A DNA stretch of 64,000 bases from DASRDU01 sp035652435. GTDB lineage: Bacteria; Acidobacteriota; Blastocatellia; RBC074. Within the stretch, counting starts at the first letter, position 1. Every line of letters begins with the position of its first letter. Under the pieces are notes generated by a model. It made no database searches. It worked only from the letters and a program-made list of their open reading frames with translations, and had not been told where the DNA came from. Both the position numbers and the translations under genes were made by a program. Below are positions 33,848-41,959 of this stretch, in pieces. Where the stretch lies: positions 28,294 through 92,293 of the forward strand of contig DASRDU010000068.1 in the NCBI GenBank assembly GCA_035652435.1, read 5' to 3'.

Positions 33848-36800
33848 TCAGAAGCTGAACCGCAGATTCAACTCAAACTGCCGGGCCGCGCTGGCGCTGC
33901 TCGAAGCCCCGAAGTAAGGCGAAGTCAGCGTGCCGCTGTACTGACTGAAATTGACGCGGTTGAGCAGGTTCGTGATCTGCGCGGAAAGCTGAACGGTATA
34001 CCGCGAGCCCTCGGCACCGCCGCCACCAAAGCCGCCCGGCCCCATCCCGCCTCCGCCAAAGCCGCCCATACCGCCGCCGCGCATGCCTCCACCGCCACCA
34101 CGGCCACCGCCACCGCCGCCACCACGACCGCCACCACCGCGGCCACCACGACCGCCCTGTCCGTCCTGGGCCGCAGCCTCAGGACGTTTACCAAAGCCCC
34201 AGGTCTTGCTCACATTCAGGTTGACGTTGAGCGCGCCCGGCCCGATGGCATGGACGCCGTTCGGGAAATTGGCCGCCAGGTAATCACCGTAAGTCTGCCC
34301 GCCGATGCATGTGCCCGGGCTGGCCAGGTCAGGCCGGCCGGTGCGGCAGAAGGTAAGCTGCGAATAAAGGCTCGCCGGCAGGTCGGAATTGCGGTTGATG
34401 CCCGCCGGGCGGTCGTTGAAGCTCGTGTCGCGGTTCAGATCCTGCCCGAGCGTGATGTTGAAGGGCCCCCCGCTCGAAGCCATGATGAACGGCGCCAGCG
34501 TGATCCCCTTCGGCAACGAGACGCGGCCGCCGATGAAGAGCGAATGGCGGCGGTTGAAAGATGACGGCCCCCACTCGGAACGCAGGTCATAGTTGTTCGC
34601 GGGCGTCGTCCCCGTGCCTTCCGAATCGTTGTGGGCGAAGGAGAGCGAGTAGTTGCTAAAGACCGTAAACAGCCTGCCCATCCGCCGGTCGAGCCGGAAC
34701 TGGAATCCCTGATAGATGGATTTCGCCGACGACTCGACCTGGAAGATGTTGCCCTGAGTCGGGTCAGGCCTGACCCCGTCGGGCGTAGCAAGGGTGATTG
34801 TGCCGGGCAGCGGGGCGTTGATGTTGCGCGAGCGGTACTGATGCACGCCTCGCGAGTAGATGTAGGTCGCAGACCCGACCAGACCGTACGGCAGTTGCCG
34901 TTCGACGCTGCCGTTGAAGCTGATCGTGTAAGGCGCCTGGAGATTCGGGTCAAGCGTGCGGATGATCGAATTCTGCACGTTCAGCGTTGACCCCCCGGCG
35001 AGCGGGAACGGATCCCCGGGCTTGTAATTCGGATTGTAGAGCGGGTTGTCAATCACGATGCTCTGCTGCGTCAGACCGTTGTAACGCAGCGAGAGAGCGT
35101 AGGTGTTATCACTTAACCGCTGGTAGAAAATGCCCCCGCCCGCGCGGAAAGTCGTCTTGCGGTCCTTGAACGGCGACCACGCGATGCCGACGCGCGGGGC
35201 GAAATTCATCCTGTCATCGAGGTGCGTCTGGAATTCGTGACGCAACCCGAGCGAGAGTGTGAAAGCCTGATTGAGGCGAAAGTCATCGTTGATGAACCAC
35301 GAATACTCAGTCTGGCTGTAACGCAGCTGCGGGTTGCCGGCATTGGTCGTGAACTGATAGCGCCCGCGCGGGCTGCTGAGTGGAATCTGCTCGCCGTTGA
35401 GAATGGCGCGATAAACCTCCAGACTGGGGAAAGTGTAAGTGCCGTTGAAATTATTCGCGCTGTAATCGTTGTGTTTGACGTACTGAATCTGGACGCCACC
35501 TTTGATGGTGTGTTTCTTCAGTGTGTAGGTCAGGTAGTTCTGCAATTCGTAATCGAACTGCCGCGAATTGCTAAAGCCCGTCGGCGAGCCGCCGCCGTTG
35601 AAGGCGTCCAGCACGTTGACCGCCACCCCCTGGGTGCGCGCGTGCGCCTCGCTCGTGTCATAGCCCATCCGCAGCCGCGCCTCGTTGATCAGACGCGAGG
35701 AGAGGATGGTGGTGTTGGCAATCTGCAGGTCGTTGCTCGTCCCTTCTGAATCGGTGCCGCGCTCGGGCAGCGTGAAGTTGACCACGCCGCTCGCGCCGCC
35801 ACCGCCGCGACCGCCGCCGCCACCAAAAAATGCGAACCCGCCGCCGAACCTGACGGCGAATTCCTGATTCATGCTTTCGCGCATTGAGCGGTGATAATTG
35901 ACGCTCAGCGTGTTCTTGTTATTGACCAGATAGTCAGTCCGGATGCCGAAATTCGTGTTGCGGTTCGGGGCCAGAACGTTGGCGACGAACGGGCCGGCGA
36001 GCGTGGTCGCGTTGGTGGTGCTGCCGCCATCCAGAATTCTCCGCTCCATGTTGGCGAAGAACGACATCTTCTTTTTGATGATCGGCCCGCTTAAATTGAA
36101 GTTGTACTGCTGCTGACTGAGGTCGGGCTTCTGCAGGGCGAAGGCGTTGCGCGCGTCGAGCGCCGAATTGCGGAAGTTCGTCCCGAACGAGCCGCGCCAC
36201 TGATCGTTGCCGGGCTTGGTGATAATTTCGATGCGGCCGAAACCGGGCTGCGAGAATTCGGCGGAGTACGGATTCTGGTTGATCTTGATCTGCAGGATCG
36301 CCTCCTTCGGTGGCAGCCTGCCGCCGCTGAAGCCGTTGACCAGAATCTGCGCGCCACCCTGCCCGCCGTTCGCGCCGGCGGCGGCCGGGCCGGCCAGCGC
36401 CTGCAGATAATCGCGCAGGTCATCTTCGTTATCGGGCAGCGTCTTGATGAAGTCCTCGCCCAGCACCGTCGCATTCTGATTCTGATCCGGGTCAGTGCCG
36501 ACCGTGTTGGTCTCTGATTTCACTTCTTCCGTGACGTTGACCGCCGCCACGGCCAGCGTCACTTTCAGCGGGGAGGCGAGCGGCAGTGTCAGGTCGCTTT
36601 GCACAAAGGGCTGGAAGCCTTTGAACTCAACTGTCAGCGTGTAAGTGCCCGGCGCCAGATTCGGGATCGCGAATTCACCCGCAGCGTTGGCGACGGTCGT
36701 CCGCGGCTTCCCAGCGTTCGGCCCGTCAACAGCGGTCACCGTGACGTTCGCGCCTGGAATAATCGCGCCCACTTCATCCACGACCTGGCCGCGTAACGAA

Positions 36801-36883
36801 GAGGTGCTTTGCGCCTGAATCGCGGAATGGCACAGCAGGGCGGCTGATAAAACGAGGAGAGTTACGAGTGATAGTTTTTTCAT
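33848..36883 (-). CDS. TonB-dependent receptor, Oar-like
   Basis: A large outer-membrane protein of about 1,011 residues. It has a Sec signal (SLVTLLVLSAALLCHSAIQAQ), a CarboxypepD_reg domain (SLRGQVVDEVGAIIPGANV to about residue 105), a plug domain (VLVNG-type element at GAQILVNGFSGGRLPPKEAI and QPGFGRIEIITKPGNDQWRG), and a long beta-barrel ending in Phe (FELNLRFSF). This layout is the Oar-like class abundant in Acidobacteriota. Two Gly/Arg-rich low-complexity loops interrupt the barrel (about 35775-35850 and 34005-34170 in DNA). The ATG at 36883 is used; a GTG at 36898 is an alternative. The substrate is unknown. A hairpin terminator follows. Confidence 0.92.
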   Translation of the reverse strand: MKKLSLVTLLVLSAALLCHSAIQAQSTSSLRGQVVDEVGAIIPGANVTVTAVDGPNAGKPRTTVANAAGEFAIPNLAPGTYTLTVEFKGFQPFVQSDLTLPLASPLKVTLAVAAVNVTEEVKSETNTVGTDPDQNQNATVLGEDFIKTLPDNEDDLRDYLQALAGPAAAGANGGQGGAQILVNGFSGGRLPPKEAILQIKINQNPYSAEFSQPGFGRIEIITKPGNDQWRGSFGTNFRNSALDARNAFALQKPDLSQQQYNFNLSGPIIKKKMSFFANMERRILDGGSTTNATTLAGPFVANVLAPNRNTNFGIRTDYLVNNKNTLSVNYHRSMRESMNQEFAVRFGGGFAFFGGGGGRGGGGASGVVNFTLPERGTDSEGTSNDLQIANTTILSSRLINEARLRMGYDTSEAHARTQGVAVNVLDAFNGGGSPTGFSNSRQFDYELQNYLTYTLKKHTIKGGVQIQYVKHNDYSANNFNGTYTFPSLEVYRAILNGEQIPLSSPRGRYQFTTNAGNPQLRYSQTEYSWFINDDFRLNQAFTLSLGLRHEFQTHLDDRMNFAPRVGIAWSPFKDRKTTFRAGGGIFYQRLSDNTYALSLRYNGLTQQSIVIDNPLYNPNYKPGDPFPLAGGSTLNVQNSIIRTLDPNLQAPYTISFNGSVERQLPYGLVGSATYIYSRGVHQYRSRNINAPLPGTITLATPDGVRPDPTQGNIFQVESSAKSIYQGFQFRLDRRMGRLFTVFSNYSLSFAHNDSEGTGTTPANNYDLRSEWGPSSFNRRHSLFIGGRVSLPKGITLAPFIMASSGGPFNITLGQDLNRDTSFNDRPAGINRNSDLPASLYSQLTFCRTGRPDLASPGTCIGGQTYGDYLAANFPNGVHAIGPGALNVNLNVSKTWGFGKRPEAAAQDGQGGRGGRGGGGRGGGGGGGRGGGGGMRGGGMGGFGGGGMGPGGFGGGGAEGSRYTVQLSAQITNLLNRVNFSQYSGTLTSPYFGASSSASAARQFELNLRFSF

Positions 36884-37084
36884 TGCGAGTGTCTTCACGG
36901 ATTTTTTTCCTGACCTTCAGTATTTTCAAATTACGTTTTCGAATGCGTTCGGGTCCGGGCATCTGCCTTCATTGATCGGCGACGATTATATGACGACCTG
37001 CCCCTGTCCTTTGTTTCAAAAGTGGCCGGAAAAGGTTCCGCTGTGTGATAAAAGCCTGAAAAAAGGCCGTCAGGCGGCGGTTTA

Positions 37085-37140
37085 TGTAAAGGATGTAAAA
37101 GTCGGCGTGTAAACGGTGTAAAGAGTGTAAAGAGTGTAAA
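37085..37140 (-). promoter_or_regulatory. Array of six TGTAAA boxes upstream of the receptor gene
   Basis: TGTAAA occurs at 37085, 37094, 37108, 37117, 37126 and 37135, at 9-base steps except one 14-base step. The array lies about 200 bases before the receptor start in the 500-base gap (36884-37382) that otherwise shows no gene. It may be a multi-site operator, or a simple tandem repeat that varies in copy number. The reading direction of any bound regulator is unknown. Confidence 0.45.
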
Positions 37141-37382
37141 GGGATGGGCGCGGGGTGACTGTCATAGCCAGGAGCGGTCAGGCCTGAAGGGCTGTTCGTT
37201 CGGAGCGGCACGTGCAGGCTGATGACGTGCCGAAACAGAATTCCGCTGGTCCGGGTCGTCGGAGTCTCTGGCGGCCGTTTACCTGGGAGGAAATGGTCGT
37301 CGGAATAACCGAAGACGGGAAGCAGATCTGGTTTTGCGCTGGCGTTTGAGAGGCGTGCTGCGGAGAGAGTGAAATTGGTGAA

Positions 37383-37895
37383 TTACAGACAAGCCCCCTG
37401 TCCCACCGGGCGGCAGATCAGGTCGGTTTTTCGGCAGCATCTGCTCGCGCACTGGCTGCTGGCAGTGCAGGGAGTGCCGTTGGGGAGGTTGGAGGCGGCT
37501 TGTGCGGCGGTCGGCGCGATGATCGAGGTGATCAGCGGCAATGCAATCACGGCCCCGGCCCCCAGCCGCTTCATCATCTGCCGGCGTGACAGCCCCTCCA
37601 TCTGCTTTGGCAGTGCGACCCGGTCTTCAAGCAGTCCGGCTTTTTCCAGTTGCTCCAGGGCGTGCCAGATGACACCCTCGTCAACCCTCGTCTTCAATTC
37701 CCGCCCCGTCAGGGTCGCCACTTCGGCGGCGGTCCGGCGACCGTCACAGTGTCTCCAGATGATGGCCGCCGTGCGGTTCAGGCAATGAGCCTTGTGCCGC
37801 CGGAGGTCATAGACCAGAACCTCATCTGACAACTCCTGAACCAGGATCCCGTCCTCACGCGTCGCAGGTAATGAGGTAGCTCGATTCTTCTTCAT
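37383..37895 (-). CDS. PqqD-domain / Tat-like signal / six-cysteine tail protein, paralogue 1
   Basis: A 170-residue protein with three parts. Residues of about 15-95 are a PqqD (RiPP recognition element) domain, with VLVYDLRRHKAHCLN and the CDG turn. Residues 102-133 form a twin-arginine-like signal: SRRQMMKR with RR at 104-105, a hydrophobic stretch, and an AQA/A cleavage site after 133. Residues 134-170 form a 37-residue tail with cysteines at 143, 149, 153, 154, 161 and 169, spaced C-X5-C-X3-CC-X6-C-X7-C, the C-C-CC-C-C order of inhibitor cystine knots. PqqD domains bind peptides for modifying enzymes; here the domain, export signal and putative product are fused. It has two paralogues at 38471 and 40375. 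The ATG at 37895 is supported by this alignment. The tail's function is unknown. Confidence 0.85.
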   Translation of the reverse strand: MKKNRATSLPATREDGILVQELSDEVLVYDLRRHKAHCLNRTAAIIWRHCDGRRTAAEVATLTGRELKTRVDEGVIWHALEQLEKAGLLEDRVALPKQMEGLSRRQMMKRLGAGAVIALPLITSIIAPTAAQAASNLPNGTPCTASSQCASRCCRKTDLICRPVGQGACL

Positions 37896-37904
37896 AACTG
37901 CTGG

Positions 37905-37922
37905 GACTGACCCCGGTCAGTC
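37905..37922. promoter_or_regulatory. Palindrome just upstream of PqqD-tail paralogue 1
   Basis: GACTGACC and GGTCAGTC (8-base arms, 2-base centre) begin ten bases before the start codon on the minus strand. It overlaps where a ribosome binding site would be, so it could be an operator or a translation-controlling hairpin. The other two paralogues do not have it. Confidence 0.4.
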
Positions 37923-38470
37923 TCCTGACACCGCTGACACCTGTCCGGCTAAAAAGGTGATGACAGAATCGGAAGGGGGCGAGGAATGGCCAGTCGGGCA
38001 GGCTGCTGACATTGCCGGGGTGACGGCTCTGAAGTGGTCAGCCGTGGTCGCCGGGCGTCAACCGGCACCGCCTGTGACAGGGTTGGTGCTGCCCTGCGGT
38101 CCTTTTATCGGGACGGTAGTCAATGGCCCGTCACTCCGGTTGCGGCAATTCTTCCGATTCCGGGCAGGGTTTTTTATGTGAAGGGTTCAGTGGCCTGTCT
38201 GGATCAGGGATGTCGAGGATGCCTGGCCACCAGCGGGTTGATTGGTGCTTCGAGGCTGAAGCGTCTTCGGGACGGACGGGTATCTTTTACCTGAAAATTG
38301 GGGATGACTGCAAGGATTATTTTCGGTCAATTTGAAAAGACCCCGAGCCCGGAGGTGAGAATAGCTGAGAGGTCAGCAGGCCCGTCGAATCAGGTGAATA
38401 TTTTTGATCAGATGGTATCTGCGGGATTTACCCTGTCTTCACGGCAATGGTAAAGGCAGGCACTGTGGCA
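37923..38470. other. Intergenic region between PqqD-tail paralogues 1 and 2
   Basis: About 550 bases without a convincing gene on either strand. Small plus-strand frames exist (37957-38181 and 38034-38294) but lack domain or signal features. No remnant of a fourth PqqD or cysteine tail was found by eye. A promoter for paralogue 1 may lie here. Confidence 0.5.
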
Positions 38471-38989
38471 TCAGCAGGCTGCTCCGGCACACCCATTTCC
38501 GCCGGCAAGACATATTTTATTATTACTGCAGCAGCGACCGACATAGAGAGGGTCCCCACTGTTGCACTGAGACGGGCCTATCAGCGTTGCCGCCTGCGCC
38601 GCGGTTGGCACAATGATTGATGTGACTACAGGTACAGCCACGGCTGCGGCTTTCCCGACTTTTTTCATCAGGTCACGGCGCGTGAATCTCATAAAATCAT
38701 CCGACCGATCAAGGCGCTCGCGCAACAGGTGAGTCTGATCAAACCGCTCGAGCGCCACCCTGATCAGTTCTTCGTCAGCCGGCTTTTTCAGCTCGCGTTC
38801 CAGTCGCGCTTTGATCCTGACGACCGGAGTCTTCCCGTCGCAACATTGCCAGATGAGTGCCGCAGTCTGATTGAGGCAGTAAGCGCGATGACGCCTGAGG
38901 TCATAGATCAGAACCTCGTCAGACACCTCGCGGATGATCAATTCATCCTCTCTGGCATGCGGCAAAGAGTTTTTCAGAAATTCTTTCAT
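38471..38989 (-). CDS. PqqD-domain / Tat-like signal / six-cysteine tail protein, paralogue 2
   Basis: A 172-residue paralogue. The PqqD domain (VLIYDLRRHRAYCLN, then CCDG) occupies about residues 15-95. The Tat-like segment TRRDLMKK has RR at 104-105, exactly as in paralogue 1, and the cleavage site AQA/A again falls after residue 133. The tail is 39 residues with cysteines at 142, 153, 154, 160, 167 and 172, spaced C-X10-CC-X5-C-X6-C-X4-C: six cysteines, but in a different order from the other two. The ribosome binding site is AAGGAG on the minus strand. The 288 bases between it and the nucleotidyltransferase gene hold no clear gene. The conserved front part and varied tail look like precursor peptides of a modification system. 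Confidence 0.85.
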   Translation of the reverse strand: MKEFLKNSLPHAREDELIIREVSDEVLIYDLRRHRAYCLNQTAALIWQCCDGKTPVVRIKARLERELKKPADEELIRVALERFDQTHLLRERLDRSDDFMRFTRRDLMKKVGKAAAVAVPVVTSIIVPTAAQAATLIGPSQCNSGDPLYVGRCCSNNKICLAGGNGCAGAAC

Positions 38990-39277
38990 GCGTCAGTGAA
39001 TCTCCTTCCCTGCTTCGTTGACGCCGGCGGGCCGGATGCCGGACGGGGGATACAATCAGGGTGCCCGCACTGCCGCCAGCGACTCTGTCGTGATCGCTCA
39101 TCCCTCAACCGAAAAGGAATGATTGATCAGGCTCTGTCACCTCAGACTTCCGGTGACAGCCCGGATGGATAACTTCTATGGGAGATAACCAGACGGTGCG
39201 CAGCAGGGAGTTTGCAGCAGGGGAGACCTTAATCGCAACTTCGGTGGAAGATTCCTGTGCCCTGCCAATCTGAAGAT

Positions 39278-40336
39278 TCAGGAGCGGGAGAGGCCCGTTT
39301 GCATGACGAATCTGAAGGTGCGCGCCACACATTCGCCGAGTTGGAACGGCAGTCGCGGCCAGTTATTGAAAGGCCCGCGCACGCCGACTGTGGCCTCGAT
39401 GGCGTTCGGCCAGCGCATCCGCAACGCGCCGAGCAGGCCTGCCGGGTCGCGCAGATAATTTTCCATCGGCCGGCGCGTGCCATGCGGGATCTGCCCTGCC
39501 CCCCACTGCCGGAGGACGGTTGAAATCAGCCAGCCCGGCAGGTGCCCGGCGCGCCACTCGACCGGAGTGCCTGCAACGCGCGCGCCGAGCAGTTGATGGG
39601 CCAGCCCGATGGCGCAGGCGATCCAGTCGGTGCGCCTCTGGTCGCCACCGAGGAAGTAATCCCAGTCAAAGTCGGCCGGGCGCGTTTCCAGCGCCACCGC
39701 AATGTCGCAGAGCCAGAGCGGGCGCCACGCGCCGTGACGCAGCGTGTGCAGGCACAACAGGCGAAGGTGGTCTTCGGGCCCGAAGACCCTCACCTCCGCC
39801 CCGCTCGCGTCCAGCTTCACGACCAGCGAGCGGCGCCAGAGTTCGTCAAAGCTGCGGTCGTCGAGTTCCGCGCACCCGCGGTGCAAATCCGCCGGGAAGG
39901 CCGGCACGCCCGGACCTCGAAGCGCCTCTGAAGTTGCGTCGTACTGCTCGGGTCGCACGTACAAATCAATATCGCCGTAAGGCCGCAGCCCCGGCTCGGG
40001 GTAAAGTCGCGCCACCGCCCACCCCTTCCCGAGCAATGGCTCGATACCCCGGGAGCGCAGGAAGGGAATGCCTTGTCTGATTTCCTGTTCGTGGATTGCG
40101 GCTTGGAGGGTGTGCAGGCGGTAGGCCTGCTGAAGTTCCAGTGCGGCCGGGGAGTTTCGCAATGAGTCGCGGCGCACCCGCCACCAGGCCAGAGCCGCAC
40201 TGCCGGACTTGAGCAGCAGCGGCAGAATCTCAGCCAGTTCAGCCGCCGCGAGCCCGGTCGCCGGGACAGACTGCTGCCACACACCAGAGAGTGCGGTGGC
40301 AAGCACCTTCCCACGTTTGCGCGCGATTCTGACCAA
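39278..40336 (-). CDS. Nucleotidyltransferase family protein (NTP_transf_5 type)
   Basis: A 352-residue protein whose central part has the minimal nucleotidyltransferase motif: LLGKGWAVARLYP (GKG near residue 103) followed by RPYGDIDLYV with the catalytic Asp pair at 122 and 124. Family members occur in lasso-peptide and other RiPP clusters and in PqqD/HPr-kinase cassettes linked to polysaccharide genes; their substrates are mostly unknown. Here it lies 38 bases downstream of PqqD-tail paralogue 3 and upstream of paralogue 2 on the same strand, so it is probably co-transcribed and may act on the tails or on a glycan. The start is a TTG at 40336, which is not certain. Confidence 0.85.
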   Translation of the reverse strand: MVRIARKRGKVLATALSGVWQQSVPATGLAAAELAEILPLLLKSGSAALAWWRVRRDSLRNSPAALELQQAYRLHTLQAAIHEQEIRQGIPFLRSRGIEPLLGKGWAVARLYPEPGLRPYGDIDLYVRPEQYDATSEALRGPGVPAFPADLHRGCAELDDRSFDELWRRSLVVKLDASGAEVRVFGPEDHLRLLCLHTLRHGAWRPLWLCDIAVALETRPADFDWDYFLGGDQRRTDWIACAIGLAHQLLGARVAGTPVEWRAGHLPGWLISTVLRQWGAGQIPHGTRRPMENYLRDPAGLLGALRMRWPNAIEATVGVRGPFNNWPRLPFQLGECVARTFRFVMQTGLSRS

Positions 40337-40374
40337 ACTTCAGTTAAGACGTGCTGCCGGCACCCACGGTTACT

Positions 40375-40872
40375 TCAAACGCACAGGCCTGAAGCACCGT
40401 CGCACACGCCGCCCCCGTTACAGCATTTTCCGTTATTCGCAGGATTACACTGTGGCGGATCGATACAGGTCGCCGCCTGCGCGGCTTCCGGCGCCAGGAT
40501 CGAAGCGACCACGGGCAGCGAGAGCGCCGCGGCCGGCCCGAGCCGGCGGATCACTTCGCGGCGCGTGAGCCCCGGCATGCCCGCCTTCCTTTCGGCCCCG
40601 GCCGCCAGCAGGTGTGCCTGCCCCAGGCGGTCAAGCGCCAGCCAGATGACATCTTCATTAACCGGAGTGTGCAGCTCCTTTTCCATCCGCGCGGCGATCC
40701 CGGCCACCGAAGTTCGTCCGTCACAATGCTTCCAGACCAGGGCGGCGGTCTGATTCAGGCAATGAGCTTTGTGGCGCTTCAGATCGTACACCAGTGTTTC
40801 ACCTTGCAACTCCTGTTTCACCAGATCTTCCTCGCGCGCGCAAGGCAGCGGTTGGGTTGTTCCTGTTCTCAT
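40375..40872 (-). CDS. PqqD-domain / Tat-like signal / six-cysteine tail protein, paralogue 3
   Basis: A 165-residue paralogue, first of the three in transcription order. The PqqD domain (TLVYDLKRHKAHCLN, HCDG) is at about residues 15-95. The signal TRREVIRR has RR at 104-105 and the AQA/A site after 133, the same register as the other two. The tail is the shortest (32 residues), with cysteines at 136, 142, 150, 151, 157 and 164, spaced C-X5-C-X7-CC-X5-C-X6-C, again the cystine-knot order C-C-CC-C-C. It follows the HPr-kinase-like gene by 129 bases and precedes the nucleotidyltransferase gene by 38. Cys38 and Cys50 in the PqqD domain are conserved in all three proteins. Confidence 0.85.
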   Translation of the reverse strand: MRTGTTQPLPCAREEDLVKQELQGETLVYDLKRHKAHCLNQTAALVWKHCDGRTSVAGIAARMEKELHTPVNEDVIWLALDRLGQAHLLAAGAERKAGMPGLTRREVIRRLGPAAALSLPVVASILAPEAAQAATCIDPPQCNPANNGKCCNGGGVCDGASGLCV

Positions 40873-41001
40873 AGTGGGTTGTTCTTTCTGTCCTTTATTA
40901 TCCGGGGCGAAAGTTGTCCCAGCCTTGTTTTCAGAGGGCTCTGAAAAGTAATCCCGGGCTGGAAACAGAAACCTCGACCTGCATTCGTCTGCGGTCGTCC
41001 T

Positions 41002-41826
41002 TCAATTGCCGACGCCGTCGAGCAGCGCCGCCGTCACTTCACCGGCCTCGCCACGAACTCCTTTCAGCAACCGCGCGCGCGAGGCGACCTGCTTCAAAGC
41101 GGCGAGCGCGGCCTCCGGCTGCCGGCGGGCCGACACAGTATTCGCGAGGAGGGCCAGGATCCCCTGCCCCGATGAGATGCTCTGAGGCCGCCACCTGGCC
41201 TTCTCTTTGAACTGGGTAATGACGACTGTCCCGACCGGCAGCGGCTGGCGGCCGGACTGTCCCCCCAGCACTTCAACCGGATACTTCTTCTGCTTGCCTG
41301 CCGGCTGCTCCCTGATCTCCAGCGGGCGCGCATACGGGTGAACCCGGCCCTGCGCATCCAGCACGGCGTACTCGTCTGAATAGTAAGTCGCCCCGGCGCG
41401 CACAAGTTCCGCCACGAGCGTGGTCTTGCCGCTGAAGCTGCGACCGGGGATGAGGATGGCCTGCCCCCGCCAGCCGACCACTCCGGCATGGACAAACACC
41501 CTCCGCCGCGCATACTCAGCCACATAGAGCTGTAGGTCGGAAGCGAAATTGTCAAAGACCTCGTCGAGTTCCATGCTCCGCGCGAGCCGCGTCAGGCCCG
41601 CGTACAAAAGGTGAAACCGGCGGCTGCCGGTCTTCGACTCCGCACCGCCGACCTTGAGCGAATAGAGACGCTCGACGATCGGTGACGGCGCCGGCTTCCA
41701 CCCCGGCGGCAAATGCTGCTCGACCTGCTCAAGCATTTCCGGTCGGTTGGTCCGCACCCCGATCCGCGTCCCATAAGCCGTAAATGACAGTCCATCCACC
41801 CAGCCCAGGCGGTCCAGTTTCTCCAT
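41002..41826 (-). CDS. HPr-kinase-like protein (HprK-related kinase)
   Basis: A 274-residue protein related to the C-terminal kinase domain of HPr kinase/phosphorylase. The P-loop is GRSFSGKTT (residues 128-136), preceded by RRRVFVHAGVVGWRGQAILIP and followed by ATYYSDEYAVLD, whose Asp-Glu matches the HprK region after the P-loop. There is no HPr-type PTS protein nearby. In lasso-peptide clusters a related kinase phosphorylates the peptide; in other genomes HprK-related kinases sit with PqqD and nucleotidyltransferase genes beside exopolysaccharide genes. Its position here, between a Wzc-like gene and the PqqD-tail genes, fits that cassette. Confidence 0.85.
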   Translation of the reverse strand: MEKLDRLGWVDGLSFTAYGTRIGVRTNRPEMLEQVEQHLPPGWKPAPSPIVERLYSLKVGGAESKTGSRRFHLLYAGLTRLARSMELDEVFDNFASDLQLYVAEYARRRVFVHAGVVGWRGQAILIPGRSFSGKTTLVAELVRAGATYYSDEYAVLDAQGRVHPYARPLEIREQPAGKQKKYPVEVLGGQSGRQPLPVGTVVITQFKEKARWRPQSISSGQGILALLANTVSARRQPEAALAALKQVASRARLLKGVRGEAGEVTAALLDGVGN

Positions 41827-41959
41827 TCAAGTGGGAGTCCGTTTGAGCCGGGGCAGAACCAGATCTGACAAGGTGTCCTCCTGAATAAAGTCACCGAAAA
41901 ACCTGCGGGGAACTCTGTTGATCTTCGAGGCGACGCGCTGACGCCAAAAAATTCCGGCT

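Noticed and set aside
37085..37140. CRISPR-like repeat
   Set aside because: The six TGTAAA units are far too short and closely spaced and have no variable spacers.
37957..38294. Plus-strand frames between PqqD-tail genes
   Set aside because: No ribosome binding site, signal or domain; Cys residues are scattered without pattern.
39105..39332. A 75-codon minus-strand frame between the nucleotidyltransferase and PqqD-tail paralogue 2
   Set aside because: It overlaps the end of the nucleotidyltransferase gene in another frame and shows no PqqD, signal or cysteine pattern.
37383..40872. The cysteine tails as frameshift artefacts of longer proteins
   Set aside because: Three independent copies keep the register of RR, AQA and six cysteines with stops close after the last cysteine, which artefacts would not.
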